The notes under the pieces are model-generated. The model saw only the letters and a program-made list of their open reading frames with translations, searched no databases and had not been told where the DNA came from. The translations under genes and the position numbers were made by a program. A stretch of DNA of 64,000 nucleotides, taken from the NCBI RefSeq assembly GCF_003602275.1, contig NZ_QZVT01000005.1, positions 10,895-74,894 on the forward strand, read 5' to 3'. Each line of letters opens with the position of its first letter. The first letter of the stretch is position 1. The stretch is from Arthrobacter cheniae. Its GTDB lineage: Bacteria; Actinomycetota; Actinomycetes; Actinomycetales; Micrococcaceae. Below are positions 11,395 through 22,763 of the stretch, in pieces.

Positions 11395-12037
11395 GGAGCA
11401 CCTCCAGCAGTTCATCCGCTGACTGCACGACGGCGGCAGCACCCGCATCTTCCAGTTCACCTGGAGCGGCGAACCCCCACCCGACGCCGATGCAGGGGAT
11501 GCCGTTCGCGGTGGAACCCTCGACGTCGTGCCTGCGGTCACCGATCATCACGGCATGCTCCGCGTCCTGCCGATGGGCATCAAGTGCCGCGCGGATGATG
11601 GGTGCCTTACCGCCGACAGTCGCACTCTCGTCACGCGGAGAGCCGTGCACCGATGCGAAGAGGTGGCGCATTCCCTGCGCGGTCAGGAGCTCCTCCGCCA
11701 GCCACTCGGGTTTCTGGGTGGCCACGGCGACGACGGCTCCCTCGGCGGTCAGCGCCTCGACGCATCTCGCAATTCCCGGATAGGGACGGCTCTGCGCCAT
11801 CCCAGTCGCCACGTAGCCTGCGCGATAGGTCGCCATGACCTCCGGGATGCAGGAATCAGGTACCCCGCCGAGCGCTGACAGCGAATGCACCAGCGGCGGG
11901 CCCACCATCGCCTGGAGCACGCCCTCGTCCGGCACGGGCAGACCATGCACCCGCAGGGCGGCGCTGATACCTCCGGTGATGGCTCCCGCCGGGTCGACGA
12001 GCGTTCCGTCGAGGTCGAAGAGTATCAACGCATGCAT
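11381..12037 (-). CDS. HAD-superfamily hydrolase, phosphoglycolate phosphatase-like
   Basis: Cytosolic phosphatase of the haloacid dehalogenase family. It starts with the nucleophile motif LFDLDGTLVD, has motif II in VAVATQKPEW and motif III/IV in IGDRRHDVEGS. A helical cap lies between motifs I and II, as in phosphoglycolate phosphatase and pyrophosphatase relatives. Substrate unknown. I set the start at ATG 12037 (218 aa), with GGTGG five bases upstream; an open frame upstream to 12085 runs through the uvrA terminator hairpin and is unlikely to be coding. Overlaps the acyltransferase start by 14 bases. Confidence 0.85.
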   Translation of the reverse strand: MHALILFDLDGTLVDPAGAITGGISAALRVHGLPVPDEGVLQAMVGPPLVHSLSALGGVPDSCIPEVMATYRAGYVATGMAQSRPYPGIARCVEALTAEGAVVAVATQKPEWLAEELLTAQGMRHLFASVHGSPRDESATVGGKAPIIRAALDAHRQDAEHAVMIGDRRHDVEGSTANGIPCIGVGWGFAAPGELEDAGAAAVVQSADELLEVLRGGL

Positions 12038-12066
12038 ATGTGCCACCGGCCAAGCTTGCCATAGCA

Positions 12067-12099
12067 CCGGGAGGGCATGCATCACGCATGCCCTCCCGG
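12067..12099 (-). terminator. Hairpin terminator after uvrA
   Basis: A 14-bp perfect inverted repeat (12067-12080 with 12086-12099) has a 5-base loop. It lies 25 bases beyond the uvrA stop in the direction of transcription and before the HAD gene. Its position argues against the longer HAD start at 12085. Confidence 0.75.
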
Positions 12100-12123
12100 G
12101 TATATTCGCGGTCGGCCGAGGTG

Positions 12124-15036
<2,913 letters not shown>

Positions 15037-15121
15037 CAGACAACTGTAGGTGAAAAGAGGTTCGAAGACATATTCGAATAGCCCTTGTTCCGCGCGATTC
15101 TGGTTCCTTGTGCGGGACCGT

Positions 15122-15499
15122 TCACGCTCGGCGCAATGCTGCCCGCGCGATAGCGACCGCCTCGCTCTCGAGTAACCCTGCAGACCGCACGACGGCGGCG
15201 AATTCGTCCGCTGCGCTCGCGACCCGGCGGCGGGCGTCGTCGCCCCCGGCGGTGATCACGGTCCCTGCCCGTCCCTTCGTTTCCACGACTCCGGCCTGCT
15301 CCAGTTCCCGGTAAGCACGCGCGACCGTGTTCGTCGCGATGCCCAGGTGTGCCGCGAGCGCGCGTACCGCCGGCAATCTGGTCCCGACAGCCACCTGACC
15401 CGAATTGGCGGCGGCGAGGATGGATTGCTTGATCTGCTCGAACGGGGGCATCCTGCTCTCCGGGTCCAGCTGCAACCACCGCGCGATCTCCTGCTCCAC
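15122..15499 (-). CDS. GntR-family transcriptional regulator (YtrA-like)
   Basis: Short 125-aa regulator with the winged helix-turn-helix of the GntR family. The DNA-binding core is [17 protein letters not shown]...[34 protein letters not shown], read in pieces along residues 18-72. There is no effector domain, only about 45 further residues, which is typical of the YtrA/YhcF subfamily. Such regulators usually control a neighbouring ABC transporter, but none is adjacent here. The GTG start has GGAGG about six bases upstream. Confidence 0.88.
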   Translation of the reverse strand: MEQEIARWLQLDPESRMPPFEQIKQSILAAANSGQVAVGTRLPAVRALAAHLGIATNTVARAYRELEQAGVVETKGRAGTVITAGGDDARRRVASAADEFAAVVRSAGLLESEAVAIARAALRRA

Positions 15500-15702
15500 A
15501 CCTGACCTCCCGCCGTCGTCCTGACTTGCCGGCCTCGAGCCCGAGCCGGGTACACCTGCACCCTACCGCCGTCGGGAGCGGGGCAAGGTGCCCGCTCCCC
15601 CGATGCCCGGCGGCGTCCGCTCCCGCGCCGCCCCTTCAACGCGGCGTCACACCCTGCCGACGCCGCCTGCATCGCACTGCACCGCCTGCCTAGACTGGGC
15701 TC

Positions 15703-16338
15703 ATGCATCAGCTCAGCGAAGTGACCATCCGCTCCATCTCCGTGTCCGAGATGGACAACAATGTCTACCTGCTGACCTCGAGGTCGACCGGCGCGCAGGT
15801 ACTGATCGACGCCGCGGACGACGCCCCGGCGATCCTCGCGCTGCTCGCGGATGCCCAGGAGGACACCGACGCGGAGGCACGGCTGGCCCTCATCATCACG
15901 ACCCACTCCCACTGGGACCACGTGCGGGCGTTGGAGGAGGTCAGGGAGGTCACGAAGGCGCGCACTGCCGCCGGCGCGGACGACGTCGCGGACATCCCGG
16001 TACCGACGGACGTCCGGCTACAGCATCACGACGTCGGCTCCTTCGAGGGCTTCGAGCTCGAGGCCATCCACCTGCGCGGACACACCCCCGGCTCCGTCGC
16101 ACTCCTGTACCGCGACCCCCATGGTCCGGCACATCTCTTCACCGGGGACTCGCTCTTCCCGGGGGGCGTTGGACGTACGACAACAGCTGACGACTTCGAT
16201 AGCCTCATCGACGATGTGACCACGCGGGTGTTCGACTACCTACCCGATGACACCGTCGTTCATCCCGGCCATGGGGCGGGGACGACGCTCGGCGCTGAAC
16301 GTCCACACCTGCCCGAATGGCTCGAACGCCGCTGGTAA
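15703..16338 (+). CDS. MBL-fold metallo-hydrolase
   Basis: Metallo-beta-lactamase-fold hydrolase, probably glyoxalase II-like, binding two metal ions. The metal ligands are in THSHWDH near residue 67, GHTPGS near 128, TGDSLF with the bridging Asp near 147, and HPGHG near 187. The 211-aa length fits single-domain members. Substrate unknown. Transcribed away from the GntR gene across a 203-base gap. Confidence 0.88.
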   Translation: MHQLSEVTIRSISVSEMDNNVYLLTSRSTGAQVLIDAADDAPAILALLADAQEDTDAEARLALIITTHSHWDHVRALEEVREVTKARTAAGADDVADIPVPTDVRLQHHDVGSFEGFELEAIHLRGHTPGSVALLYRDPHGPAHLFTGDSLFPGGVGRTTTADDFDSLIDDVTTRVFDYLPDDTVVHPGHGAGTTLGAERPHLPEWLERRW

Positions 16339-16531
16339 GTGGCTCCGCCAGATCCAGAGGGATCGAAACGGGGCATTCGGGCTTGCCGCCACCTGCGCTC
16401 CTGCGAGTCGCGCTCACGGACGAACCTCGCCCCAGGACGCTGAACGCAGCGAAAGCTAGTTGGCGCCATGCGGTGACGGGTGCACCGTCCGCCTCTGTTC
16501 GGACGCGTCGGCGCGGGTCTACCGTGAGTCC

Positions 16532-17413
16532 ATGTCGAGCCCTCCAGGAAACCCACGCGTCCAGGACGCCGACGCCGCCGGCGTGTGCATGCGGGATGTG
16601 ATGGGGCAGCTGCTCCAGAAGCTGAGATACGAGCCGACGGTGAAGCGCATCCGCGCCACGCTCGGTGGAAAGACCGTCGTCGACACCACGCGCGCGATGC
16701 TCGTGTGGGAGCCGCGCCGGGTCGTGCCCGGGTATGCCGTCCCGATCGAGGACATTCGCGCCGAGATCTCGGTTCGCACCCCAGCGCCACTCAAGGATGG
16801 TCCGGTCGGATTCATGCTGTCCGACCTGTCGAAGATCCCCGTGTTCGACCCGCGTATCCCATTCGACGTGCGTTCGACGCAGGGCGAGCCGGTCGAGGTG
16901 CGCGTTGCGGGAATGGACGCCGCGGCATCCGGATTCCGCGCACGCGATGCGGGCCTGGCCGATTACGTGATCCTCGCATTCGGCGACTTCGACAGCTGGC
17001 TCGAGGAAGACGTCGAGATCATCAGCCATCCGCACGACCCATACGGTCGCATCGACATCCGGGGCACCTCCCGGCACGTGCAGCTGATGCTCGACGGGCA
17101 CATCCTCGCCGACACCACCCGGGCGCGGATGCTGTTCGAGACGAACCTGCCTGCCCGGTACTACCTTCCGATCGAGGACGTCGTGGTGCCGCTCGAGACC
17201 AGCCCGACACGCTCGATGTGCTCGTACAAGGGTCGTGCGACCTGGTACTCCGCGATCATCGGGGACAGGAGAGTGGATGACATCGCGTGGCAGTACGAGC
17301 ACCCGCTGAGTGACGCAGCCGACGTGCAGGATTACGTCGCGTTCCTCGACGAGCGACTAGACCTCGTCCTGGACGGCGAGCAACAGAGGCGCGCAGTCAC
17401 TCCGTGGTCGTGA
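16532..17413 (+). CDS. Tandem DUF427 domain protein
   Basis: A 293-aa cytosolic protein with two consecutive DUF427 domains, a small beta-sandwich family of unknown function. The repeats are recognisable: RIRATLGGKTVVDTTRAMLVWE...YAVPIEDI in the first half, and HVQLMLDGHILADTTRARMLFE...YYLPIEDV in the second. Both keep the VDTTRA/ADTTRA core and the following Tyr-Pro-Ile-Glu-Asp. Start at ATG 16532 is likely; the frame is open 24 codons further but that part lacks family similarity. It marks the left edge of the less conserved region. Confidence 0.85.
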   Translation: MSSPPGNPRVQDADAAGVCMRDVMGQLLQKLRYEPTVKRIRATLGGKTVVDTTRAMLVWEPRRVVPGYAVPIEDIRAEISVRTPAPLKDGPVGFMLSDLSKIPVFDPRIPFDVRSTQGEPVEVRVAGMDAAASGFRARDAGLADYVILAFGDFDSWLEEDVEIISHPHDPYGRIDIRGTSRHVQLMLDGHILADTTRARMLFETNLPARYYLPIEDVVVPLETSPTRSMCSYKGRATWYSAIIGDRRVDDIAWQYEHPLSDAADVQDYVAFLDERLDLVLDGEQQRRAVTPWS

Positions 17414-18105
17414 CGTCCGTAACTCCTCACAGCTTCGGGCCACCGTCGGCACGTTGCGTCGGCAGAGATTGGAAACCGGGACGATCACTGAATCATCACA
17501 AGTACATGTCGCCTCGCACTCCGATCCGGGGGCGATGGCTCGAAGCATAGGTCTGCTGCGGTAAGTGGTCTCCAGGCGGGAACCGCCATCTGCGTCCATG
17601 CCAGGATCTGCAACCTCGACGACGACTGGTTCGTGTGCGGCTCGGATAGCTCCAACCGTCGCTCCTGGACCACGGACAGCGAACTTACGTGCGGCCGTAC
17701 TCGACACCACTCGAGTCACGTCCGAAACGTCCGGCGCAGACACCGGACCGGACTCTTACCGTCCGCTGGCCCGACTACGGAAGCACACCCCAGAACCGGT
17801 GCGGACGGCCTGCCGACGTCAGCCATCGAATGGGCTGAAGATGTCAATCGGCGGACCAATAGAGTTCAATCCATGCGGGGTGACTCGTTCGGACGGTGAT
17901 AGCTGGATGAGAGTTCGTGAAATTAATCGGACTCAAACAGGGTCGAAGGGTGGAAAGTGCCCTAGATTACAGATCGTCTACTGGCGGGCTCACAGTCTCG
18001 CCAGGCGGGCGTGCACGGAAATCGGCGGTGTGACTCGCGGGCGGACAATCTGTATGCGGGTCCTGGTGCCGGTTCGATGTGCCCTTACATAGGAAGAAGT
18101 CCACA
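17414..18105. other. Gene-poor stretch with a phospholipase D relic
   Basis: Nearly 700 bases without an intact gene. The only recognisable content is the phospholipase D fragment at 17582-17740. The open frames here have no family similarity. The rest looks like decayed coding sequence or spacer. Confidence 0.6.
17582..17740 (+). pseudogene. Phospholipase D / cardiolipin synthase-like relic (second HKD motif)
   Basis: In one frame the DNA encodes VHARICNLDDDW, then CGSDSSNRRSW and TTDSELTC. This matches the second HKD motif block of the phospholipase D superfamily (usual form VHAKV..VDD.W...GSDN.NRRSW..DSEL). The HKD Lys is replaced by Arg. After DSELTC a surplus G shifts the frame; the expected continuation AVLDTT is found in the +1 frame. 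No start codon, first HKD motif or intact C-terminus is present, so this is a gene fragment. Confidence 0.7.
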
Positions 18106-18408
18106 TTGATCATTGAACATGCAACGCTGACGATTCGACCCGACGGCCATGAGGCGTTCCTTGCGGCTTTCCCGCAGGTCCAGGCCCACCTTCTGGCATC
18201 ACAAGGTTGCCGCTCCGTGGACCTTTACCCGAGCGTCGACCGGGAGGCAGTGTACCTTTTACGCGTGACGTGGGACACGCTCGAGGATCATACCGAGGTG
18301 TTCCCTGCCAGCGAGCACGGCCGTGCCGTGCTCGCGGAACTGCAAAACCACGCCCAGGCACTCGACATCATCCATTTCGATGGGGTGCCCGTCGGTACGT
18401 CAGCGTGA
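18106..18408 (+). CDS. Antibiotic biosynthesis monooxygenase (ABM) domain protein
   Basis: Small ferredoxin-like fold protein of the ABM family; members act as quinol or polyketide monooxygenases or as heme-degrading enzymes. Here the sequence supports only the fold. Features: IIEHATLTIRPDGHEAF at the start, SQGCRSVDLYPSVDRE in the middle, and WDTLEDHTEVFPASE near residue 63. I prefer TTG 18106, nine bases after AGGAAG, giving 100 aa; a longer GTG start at 18079 would give 109 aa. Flanked by decayed DNA. Confidence 0.8.
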   Translation: MIIEHATLTIRPDGHEAFLAAFPQVQAHLLASQGCRSVDLYPSVDREAVYLLRVTWDTLEDHTEVFPASEHGRAVLAELQNHAQALDIIHFDGVPVGTSA

Positions 18409-18623
18409 TCGATGGCGGCGGTGTCTAGCCGTTTCTCCCCCAGCAGAAGAACGTGAGGTTCGACAGAGCCCGGGTGATTGGGGGCGGATCGCGTCGGTGT
18501 GCGCCGAGGATCGCGACCGCCCGGGTGATGTCGTCCACGGACACGGTCGTCAGGATGCGGAGCTGATGGGCGCGTCGGAATGGATCCAGCCAGGAACTCG
18601 ACGCCGCCTCGACCCCGCCGCGA

Positions 18624-18660
18624 CCCTGCTCGACAACCACCCTGCTCGACAACCACCCTG
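18624..18660. repeat. Tandem 16-bp direct repeat
   Basis: The unit ccctgctcgacaacca occurs twice (18624-18639 and 18640-18655), followed by the first five bases of a third copy. It lies between the ABM gene and the leftward gene at 18719. It looks like a recent slippage duplication. Confidence 0.85.
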
Positions 18661-18665
18661 ACATG

Positions 18666-18698
18666 CGGGAAGGGACGGGCGCCGCCCGTCCCCTCCCG
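18666..18698 (-). terminator. Hairpin terminator after the gene at 18719
   Basis: An imperfect inverted repeat of 15 positions with one mismatch, 3-base loop; core gggacgggc/gcccgtccc. It lies 21 bases beyond the stop of the leftward small gene. Confidence 0.65.
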
Positions 18699-18718
18699 AT
18701 GTCGGGATGGCCTTGGTG

Positions 18719-18994
18719 CTAGTGGTGGCCAGCTTCCGTGGTGCCGAACATCAGGGTTCGGCGCTGAACGTCGTAATAAACGGTTTCAGCTGAGGAGAGC
18801 AGGTCCTGAAGATTATCTGCATCATCAGCGTCGATGGTCAGGACTTCCTCCCACGCACCCTGATCGAGGACCAACTGAAGGGTCCACGAACCAGGCTGGC
18901 CAGGCTCTCCCGCCACCCAACTGAACTGGTAGTGGCTGAGTTGACGCACCTTGATGCTGTCATCGGTAACGGGCTGATTCAGGTTCTGTGCCAT
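18719..18994 (-). CDS. Small conserved hypothetical protein
   Basis: A 91-aa acidic soluble protein without signal peptide or membrane helix. I place the start at ATG 18994 (MAQNLNQPVTDD) because AGGAGG lies 11 bases upstream; the open frame runs further but without coding character. Its centre, WTLQLVLDQGAWEEVLTIDADD, followed by a helix and RRTLMFG, suggests a small alpha/beta fold. I recall similar short proteins in Arthrobacter, of unknown function. It has its own terminator. Confidence 0.75.
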   Translation of the reverse strand: MAQNLNQPVTDDSIKVRQLSHYQFSWVAGEPGQPGSWTLQLVLDQGAWEEVLTIDADDADNLQDLLSSAETVYYDVQRRTLMFGTTEAGHH

Positions 18995-19210
18995 GGTGCT
19001 GTCTTCCTCCTTGTACAGCCCACCCGATGGGCAGGCTTCGGGATTAGATGGAGCAGGAATCGGGACACCGGTCGGCTTCACGCAATGAACGGGTCGACCC
19101 GATGGCCTCAACCTAGTCCCGCGTCCGGCGCTGGTAAATCAGTACATGCCGTCTTCCGACCACTTGACTCGTGCGACTCCTCGCTGGGTCGATCAACGGT
19201 CGGACAGCGG

Positions 19211-19873
19211 TCAAGAGGCTGAGACCGAGTTGTTTCCTTCTGTCTCGATGCTCGGGTCACCGGACTGGTAGGTGATGGTGTTGTCATCGCCTTGAACGTC
19301 GATATCGCGGGTTTCCTCGACCTCGATCGTGTTCCTGTCCCCGTCGACGCTGACTTCCTCGACCGACCCACTCGTGGCAGTGTTGCCGTCGCCTTCGATA
19401 TCGATCTTGTCCGCAGCACCACCGGTGACCGTATTGGTATTCCCATCTATCTCGATGTCCTCGCAGTCGCCGGTCACCGTTAGTTCCACGTCATCGGTCT
19501 CGACATCGATGTCTCCACCCCCGGAGCATTCGACCGTTACCGTCTCCCCCGAACTCGTGATCTTGTGCTCCGCTCCAGCCACCAACGAGATCGCGCCTGC
19601 GGAGCCGACTCCAGCCGAAGCGGAACCCGAGGCAGATGGTCCCGGCGATGCTGTTGCCGACGGCGTCACTGTCCTGCTCGAGGTGGCCGATGCGGTAGGA
19701 GTTGCGGATGCCGACTCCGATTCCTCACCCGCGGTAGGCGCCGACGTCGAAGTGTCACTGTTAGTCGGAGCAGTCCCGGCGTCTGTGCCGGAATCCAAGG
19801 AACATCCCGCGAGGAAGAGGACGGCGGAAGCGAGCAGTCCCACACGCGTAAGGGTTTGGTTCTGGGGGTTCAT
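19211..19873 (-). CDS. DUF3060 lipoprotein
   Basis: A 220-aa exported lipoprotein. The signal peptide ends in a lipobox with FLAGC (Cys24), followed by a long Ser/Thr/Ala-rich linker to about residue 92. The C-terminal half is a repetitive right-handed beta-structure with recurring DGNTNTV, DGNTATS, DRNTIEV and DDNTITY turns, typical of DUF3060 mycobacterial and actinobacterial surface proteins. Function unknown; probably anchored outside the membrane. Monocistronic. Confidence 0.85.
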   Translation of the reverse strand: MNPQNQTLTRVGLLASAVLFLAGCSLDSGTDAGTAPTNSDTSTSAPTAGEESESASATPTASATSSRTVTPSATASPGPSASGSASAGVGSAGAISLVAGAEHKITSSGETVTVECSGGGDIDVETDDVELTVTGDCEDIEIDGNTNTVTGGAADKIDIEGDGNTATSGSVEEVSVDGDRNTIEVEETRDIDVQGDDNTITYQSGDPSIETEGNNSVSAS

Positions 19874-20298
19874 CGGTTCTCCCTGACTGGCAATGAGCTC
19901 TTCTGTTTACTGTCTCCTGAGCCGGTCATCCTGTCGAAACCCGCCAGAAAATAAGCGTACTTGCTCGTTGCGTCCGTGACGATGGAGCAGCTACTGCCGA
20001 ATGAACGGACAAGTGGGGTAGGCGGGCGTTGACTACGACACCACATATCTGGAACAAGCCTGAACAGAGTCTCGAGGACCTGAGGTGGCCTTGTTCAAAA
20101 GGGCCGGCGCATCGCGGAGGGTTTCAGGATCGCCGCCGACTGGACCCATCCGGTCGCTGAGCGGTTCCGCGGAAGAGTTACCGAAATCCATGGGATGCGC
20201 CTGAATTGATGCGGGAACCTTGTGCGGCAAAGCTCACAGCTGACGTGACGAACACCTGAGGAGAGAACCGGCACCCCGGCGTACAGCAGATCGCCTGC
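19874..20298. other. Intergenic stretch, no gene seen
   Basis: About 425 bases upstream of the DUF3060 lipoprotein and downstream of the SnoaL-like gene. A short minus-strand open frame (20033-20230) has no recognisable features. The promoter of the lipoprotein gene should be here, but I cannot name a specific site. Confidence 0.4.
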
Positions 20299-20724
20299 CT
20301 AGGGGGAAGGTTCCAACCGTGCATTCAACTTCATTGCAGCGCCGAGAAGGTCTGCGGCGCCCCACCACTCCGCCGCCAGCCCGTCCTCGAACCGAACAAG
20401 GTGCATGGCATTGATTGCTATCTGCCGGCCGGTACCGGGCAGGCCGAGGAACTCCCCTTCGTGTGTGCCGGTCCACAGCACCCGCCCAGCGATCTTGTCG
20501 CCTTCCACCACGGTGTCGGAGACGACGCCCGTCATATCGGGAGAGGCGGCATGCATACTGCGCACCCAGAAGATGAAGCCTGCGCGCCCTTCAGGCTGAC
20601 CGGGTACAGGCATGTGGTCGATCAGATCAGCAGCAATCAGTTTTTCCAGCGCTACGGAATCACCAGCTCCCACCGCACCGATGATCCTTCCATACGCTTC
20701 GCGAAGGTCTGAACCGTCTGGCAT
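20299..20724 (-). CDS. SnoaL-like ester cyclase / NTF2-like protein
   Basis: A 141-aa protein of the SnoaL-like (NTF2-fold) group often annotated as ester cyclase or nuclear-transport-factor-2-like. It has the family pattern LIAADLIDHMP..PGQPEGRAGF near residue 30, DTVVEGDKIAGRVLWTGTHEGEFLGLP in the middle, and the closing W-x-x-x-D motif EWWGAADLLGAAMKL. Substrate cannot be predicted. Monocistronic in the accessory region. Confidence 0.82.
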   Translation of the reverse strand: MPDGSDLREAYGRIIGAVGAGDSVALEKLIAADLIDHMPVPGQPEGRAGFIFWVRSMHAASPDMTGVVSDTVVEGDKIAGRVLWTGTHEGEFLGLPGTGRQIAINAMHLVRFEDGLAAEWWGAADLLGAAMKLNARLEPSP

Positions 20725-21076
20725 TGCGGCTCCTCGTACACCGTTTCAATCGCTGCTCACCGGCCACCTCCTGCAAGTGTGAGCCGGTGGCCGCGGGTAG
20801 GCAAGAAATCAGCTGTCGAATGAGTGCCCCACGCTCTCACCAAGCCCTGGCAATCAGTGAGACGACGATCTGGACCTGGGGTCCAGGCGGTCGGTTGACC
20901 GGTCGAGATCACCATCGTCTCGAACACCTTCCTCATTTCTGCTCGAGGGGCCGCGCGGGAAACTGAACTCAGGCCATGTCCTTTGAGGAGTGAATGCCTG
21001 GCTACTCGACGGGACCGTAGCCGCCGGCGCGATCAAGCGCAGGGGTTAACGAGTATCCCGGGGTGGGTCATCGGGA
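20725..21076. other. Intergenic stretch between SnoaL-like and GAF-ANTAR genes
   Basis: About 350 bases between two divergent genes. It contains a weak 8-bp stem (20761-20768 with 20786-20793). No gene is recognised. Confidence 0.4.
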
Positions 21077-21832
21077 GTGGGTTGTGGGTACGCTTCCACT
21101 CATGCAGATCGTGACGCGTTACAGGTGATCGACGTATCGGATTCGGTGCTCGATAGCGGGAGCATCACGGACTTCTTCAAACAGCTCACCTTCGGCGGCG
21201 GGAGGCTCTTTGGCGATGACGGGTCGGTGGAGTGTGGGCTGATGTTTAAAGGTGAGAGCGGGCAGACGTTGTTCTGCGGCGGTTCACCGACAATTACCAG
21301 CATGTATATGGGGATCGATGCTCAGCACGCGATCGGTGAAGGTCCTGCCCTGCAGGCCCTGAGCGCATCGGAGTTGCAGGTAGCCGACGACACCAGCGAT
21401 GTGGATCATCCGCCGTTCTTCCAGATCCCTGCGTCTTTGGGGTTTGCCTCGATCCTCAGCGTTCCCTTGAAAATCGGTACTGCAGGCTTCGCGGCACTGA
21501 ACTTCTATGCGCAGCCCGTAGCTTTCTTCACAGTCGAAAGGCAGCGCATCGCATCGGTCTTCGCGGAGCAGGTAGGTACGTCCGTGGAGATGAGGGTACG
21601 CCTGACCCGGTACCAGGAGTTGACGGTGAACATGCGTTCAGCAATGGAGTCACGTACCACCATCGACACGGCCATCGGCATCATCATCAGCCAGAATCAG
21701 TGCACCCAGGAGGAGGCTTTCGCCATCCTTCGACGAGCCTCGAATTCCCGCCAGATCAAATTGCGCGACGTGGCAAAGAACCTCGTCATGCATGCAAGCG
21801 GTGTTCCACCGATCACTCACTTCACGACCTGA
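21077..21832 (+). CDS. GAF and ANTAR domain protein, probable RNA-binding antiterminator
   Basis: A GAF sensor domain (about residues 20-170) is followed by a C-terminal ANTAR domain (about 190-240). The ANTAR core is TAIGIIISQNQCTQEEAFAILRRASNSRQIKLRDVA. ANTAR domains bind paired hexaloop hairpins in mRNA leaders and prevent termination. The start is uncertain: GTG 21077 lacks a clear ribosome-binding site, and GTG 21125 (IDVSDSVLDSGS) is a good alternative. A second protein of this type is at 55445. Confidence 0.85.
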   Translation: MGCGYASTHADRDALQVIDVSDSVLDSGSITDFFKQLTFGGGRLFGDDGSVECGLMFKGESGQTLFCGGSPTITSMYMGIDAQHAIGEGPALQALSASELQVADDTSDVDHPPFFQIPASLGFASILSVPLKIGTAGFAALNFYAQPVAFFTVERQRIASVFAEQVGTSVEMRVRLTRYQELTVNMRSAMESRTTIDTAIGIIISQNQCTQEEAFAILRRASNSRQIKLRDVAKNLVMHASGVPPITHFTT

Positions 21833-21999
21833 CCGACAGGGGACTCTCGTGTCCGCCGGTCATCGATCGTGGTTCTCCGATCGTCGCTGTACCAGCATCA
21901 GGAATTCCCCGGGGCCGACGTGAGGACCTGGACGACCTCACAGGCAAGATCAAGCCGAATCACGAACGGTTATCGACGGCGGCACGTTCTCCGGTACCT

Positions 22000-22710
22000 T
22001 CATGCCTCGGTGAGCGCCACTTCTGCAGGGGCTACGCGGCCTCCCTCGAGCCGGATGACATGGTCGGCTGCAGTGAGTGCGACGTCGTCATGGGTTACAC
22101 AGATCATGGTGGCGCCGCGCGCCCGTTCGGTGAGCAGGACATCTGCGACGACTCCCCGGGTAACAGCATCGAGGCCGGTCGTGGGTTCGTCGAGCAGGAC
22201 GATGTCGGCGCGTTGCGCCAACCCTTGTGCCAGGAAGGCGCGTTGCCGCTGACCACCCGAGAGGGCGCTGAGGAGGCGGTCCTGGTAGCCGTCAAGGCCA
22301 ACGAGACCGATGCAACCGTCGATGATCTGATGGTCTTGAGCGCGCAGGCATCGCACCATGCCCGCGGTAGGCCATCGTCCCATGGTCACAGCGTCCCGCA
22401 CCGTCAGCGGCATGCTGTCGGGGACCTCGCTGCGCTGTACGACAAGGGCCCTGCGGACCCGCGGGGGTACGGACACCATGCCACTGCGGGGGTTCAGCAG
22501 GCCGGCGAGAACCGCCAGAACCGTCGATTTCCCTGACCCGTTGGGGCCGGCGATAGCTGTCACAGCACCCGGCTGGATCGACAGGGAGATGCCGCACAGG
22601 GCGTCAACCCCGTCGTGGTCGAACCACACATCGGTCAGCGTGAGCACCCCCGGATCGGCCGCACCTGGTCGGGGAGCAGATCGAGCGGAAGAGGTTCTGA
22701 TCAGGGACAT
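22000..22710 (-). CDS. aztA: Zinc ABC transporter ATP-binding protein AztA-like
   Basis: ATPase of a metal ABC importer. The 236-aa protein has Walker A GPNGSGKST near residue 55, signature LSGGQRQRAFLAQGLAQ, Walker [14 protein letters not shown] and the switch His in CVTHDD. It is transcribed away from the permease gene, and the 53 bases between them carry a metalloregulator-type palindrome. With aztB, aztC and aztD-like genes next door, this is an Azt-type zinc system (first described in Paracoccus). Zinc as substrate is inferred from these neighbours. Confidence 0.87.
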   Translation of the reverse strand: MSLIRTSSARSAPRPGAADPGVLTLTDVWFDHDGVDALCGISLSIQPGAVTAIAGPNGSGKSTVLAVLAGLLNPRSGMVSVPPRVRRALVVQRSEVPDSMPLTVRDAVTMGRWPTAGMVRCLRAQDHQIIDGCIGLVGLDGYQDRLLSALSGGQRQRAFLAQGLAQRADIVLLDEPTTGLDAVTRGVVADVLLTERARGATMICVTHDDVALTAADHVIRLEGGRVAPAEVALTEA

Positions 22711-22732
22711 CACCTGAAAGTACCATATTGAG

Positions 22733-22745
22733 AATGATAATCATT
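22733..22745. promoter_or_regulatory. Zur/Fur-type operator between aztA and aztB
   Basis: The sequence AATGATAATCATT is a perfect inverted repeat of 6 bases around a central A, set in AT-rich DNA (tatTGAGAATGATAATCATTTAA). This resembles Zur and Fur family boxes. It sits midway between the divergent starts of aztA and aztB, so one bound repressor could control both directions. Zur is the likeliest regulator given the zinc-type genes; MntR or another Fur homologue is possible. Confidence 0.75.
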
Positions 22746-22763
22746 TAAGCCTATGGTTGCCCG

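Larger units (their letters stand above)
18409..18718. other. Intergenic region with direct repeat and terminator
   Basis: No supported gene. It holds a 16-bp tandem repeat and a leftward hairpin. A minus-strand open frame (about 18423-18610) ends in RALSNLTFFCWGRNG; it may be a fragment of a lost gene, but I do not recognise it. Confidence 0.5.

Noticed and set aside
18425-18664. 79-codon minus-strand frame
   Set aside because: It includes the 16-bp tandem repeat in its N-terminus and has no family match; at most a fragment of a lost gene.
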